Source: Verrucomicrobiota bacterium
GTDB lineage: Bacteria > Verrucomicrobiota > Verrucomicrobiia > Verrucomicrobiales > DEV007
Length of the DNA stretch: 8,127 nt
Reading direction: 5' to 3'
Assembly (NCBI GenBank): GCA_020630835.1
Contig: JAHDIL010000064.1
Coordinates: 1-8,127, forward strand
Part shown: positions 6,789 through 8,127 of the stretch, piece by piece
Position numbering within the stretch: position 1 is the first letter of the stretch
How the letters are laid out: the number at the start of each line of letters is the position of its first letter
Translations under genes and position numbers: made by a program
Notes under the pieces: model-generated
The model's input: the letters and a program-made list of their open reading frames with translations, nothing else
Database searches by the model: none
What the model was told of the DNA's origin: nothing

Positions 6789-8127
6789 ATGGACACCGCA
6801 GGTTTTACCGATACCCTTACCGAATTGTCGCGAACAGCCTCGCGAAGGCGGTGCCTGCAAGGGTTCCTAAAAGCCATTCAGTCGAGTTGGGTTTTTGTGA
6901 CGGTTCTCCTCTTCGGTGGTTGGTTTATATTCCGCCGTATGGAGGGTGGGCCTTTGATTGAGTGGGGATGGTTAGGATTTGGTGTAGCCTTCTGGTTTGC
7001 CGCCTGCCTCCTGCGAGGGTGGCGTCTGACTGAGAATCGGCGGGCGATGTTGTATCAACTCGACCGTTTGGCAAAGCAGCAAGATCGGCTGGGTTCTTCT
7101 TGGGATTTGCTGCGTGATGGAAACTCGTCACCTAGTTTGGCTGCTCATCTACGACAATCGATTCAGGTTGCTGATCGAGTGCGCTCCGAGCTGGTGTTTT
7201 TGCTACCTATGCCGAAGCGCTGGTGGTTGGTTTTCGCGCCTATTTTTCTATTCGCTCTCCAATTGTCACCACTTGCGAAACCAAAGGTTACATTGCGAGA
7301 CACCACAATTTCTCAAGATCAAATTTTGACGATCCAGCCAGCGCTAGAAAGGGCAGGCGAGCAAGTGACTTTGCTCAGCAAGCCGCTGAATTTAGATGAA
7401 AGTGAACAGGACGCTCTCGATACAGTGCAGCAGGATTTGCAGCGACTTGCCGCTGAGTTTGAGGCCGCAGATTCTGTGAGTTTAGGTCAATTTCTTGATG
7501 CTTCGGAGAAGCAGGCTGCCGCGCTCGAGCAGCTGGCGAATCAACTTGCCTCTGCGGATGAGGTCTGGGCGTCGCCAGAGCTTTTGGCCGCGATGAAAAA
7601 GTTCAGCGATACGGCGCCGCTAGCAGATGCAGTCTCATATCGCCATGCGCAAAGAGCCGCAGTTGAAGCGAGCCGTTTAGCAGAGGTGCTAGGTCTCGCC
7701 GAGTTAACGCCAGGCCATGCAGAGCGATTAGTCGAGTCGTTTCGAGCCAGCTCTGAGGCGATCCAGCCTGACGATAGGATCAAGCCTTTTGGTGAACGAG
7801 TTGAGAATGCGGCCCGTAAGATAGCTCGCGATCTTCGAAGAGCTGCTGGCCGGGAAATGGAAGCACTCGCCGCTCATTTCGAGGAGCTGCGGCGGCGCCA
7901 GAGTGCAAAGAATGCATGGGAGCAAACTGCCAATGAGATCCGACAGGCAGCAGCTGATGTCGCACGTGAAAAGGCCGAAAAGCGTGGCGGTGATAGCGAG
8001 AAAAACGTTCAGAAAGATAGCGATAATCCTCCCAGTCAAGAAGATGGGCAACCAACCTCGAAAAGCGCGCGCCAGCCTCAGTTGAGTGAATCGTTGTTGG
8101 AAGAGATGCTGACCCCCAAAACATCCG
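6789..8127 (+). CDS. Membrane protein with long helical, coiled-coil-like region, partial at the right edge
   Basis: From ATG 6789 the frame stays open to the last base, giving 446 complete codons and no stop, so the gene continues past the window. The N-terminus carries Arg19-21 before a first hydrophobic helix (residues of about 34-48), with a second at about 57-75 and a third at about 145-162 (from WWLVFAPIF). Between helices two and three lies a basic, helical segment likely to be cytoplasmic (YQLDRLAKQQDRLGSSWDLL). After helix three, which by the positive-inside rule leads outward, comes a long region rich in Ala, Glu, Gln, Leu and Arg with heptad-like stretches, typical of coiled coil, turning polar and charged near 7980-8090. 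The three-helix-plus-helical-domain plan is loosely like DUF4175-type proteins, which often neighbour MoxR/DUF58 genes, but that likeness is weak. The start follows the previous stop by 14 bases, with AAGG (6773-6776) upstream, so translation is probably coupled or at least within one operon. Coding character is even through the whole frame. Confidence 0.85.
   Translation, partial: MDTAGFTDTLTELSRTASRRRCLQGFLKAIQSSWVFVTVLLFGGWFIFRRMEGGPLIEWGWLGFGVAFWFAACLLRGWRLTENRRAMLYQLDRLAKQQDRLGSSWDLLRDGNSSPSLAAHLRQSIQVADRVRSELVFLLPMPKRWWLVFAPIFLFALQLSPLAKPKVTLRDTTISQDQILTIQPALERAGEQVTLLSKPLNLDESEQDALDTVQQDLQRLAAEFEAADSVSLGQFLDASEKQAAALEQLANQLASADEVWASPELLAAMKKFSDTAPLADAVSYRHAQRAAVEASRLAEVLGLAELTPGHAERLVESFRASSEAIQPDDRIKPFGERVENAARKIARDLRRAAGREMEALAAHFEELRRRQSAKNAWEQTANEIRQAAADVAREKAEKRGGDSEKNVQKDSDNPPSQEDGQPTSKSARQPQLSESLLEEMLTPKTS

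Noticed and set aside
7541..8124. Several minus-strand frames of 80-114 codons near the right edge
   Set aside because: They are antisense to a continuous + strand coding frame from 6789 that has clear membrane helices and coiled-coil character; the + frame has no stop only because the window ends.
1..8127. CRISPR array, insertion sequence, tRNA, rRNA or attachment site
   Set aside because: No regularly spaced repeats, no transposase-like frame with terminal repeats, and no tRNA-like fold or rRNA signature were seen on reading both strands.

Overview
The window reads as ordinary bacterial chromosome with about half G+C (judged by eye). All supported genes lie on the + strand. The gene families (a TerB/FHA-like/ABCG-type fusion transporter, an exported SAM methyltransferase, a large exported protein of repeated beta modules ending in a HEAT-like tail, and a membrane protein with a long helical domain) fit the Planctomycetes-Verrucomicrobia-Chlamydiae group, perhaps an opitute-like verrucomicrobium. 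That assignment is inference from family flavour; there is no marker gene here.

Layout. Positions 1-3510 hold what looks like one large gene in three reading frames: a TerB-like domain (to 286), FHA-like beta domains (285-1178), and an ABCG-type ATPase plus permease (from about 1177 to 3510). Both junctions are +1 shifts. Skipping the first base of each stop codon (T284, T1176) would rejoin the frames into about 1167 residues counted from the Met at 5, and the true start may lie left of the window. Either this is a recently broken gene, or two single-base insertion errors, or (least likely) recoding. A 343-base gene-free stretch follows (3511-3853). Next is an exported class I methyltransferase (3854-4579). 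A 221-base gap (4580-4800) carries a perfect 7-bp hairpin and a 9-bp direct repeat just ahead of the next gene. Then come a 657-residue secreted protein (4801-6774) and, 14 bases later, a membrane protein with a long helical region (6789 onwards) that runs off the right edge, so it is partial.

How they may work together. The first unit would be a regulated efflux or lipid-type transporter, with sensor-like domains placed ahead of the ATPase. The last two genes are closely spaced and probably cotranscribed; both act at or beyond the inner membrane and their task is unknown. The methyltransferase stands alone between two gaps and has no clear link to either side. There is no mobile element, CRISPR array, tRNA or rRNA that I can support.
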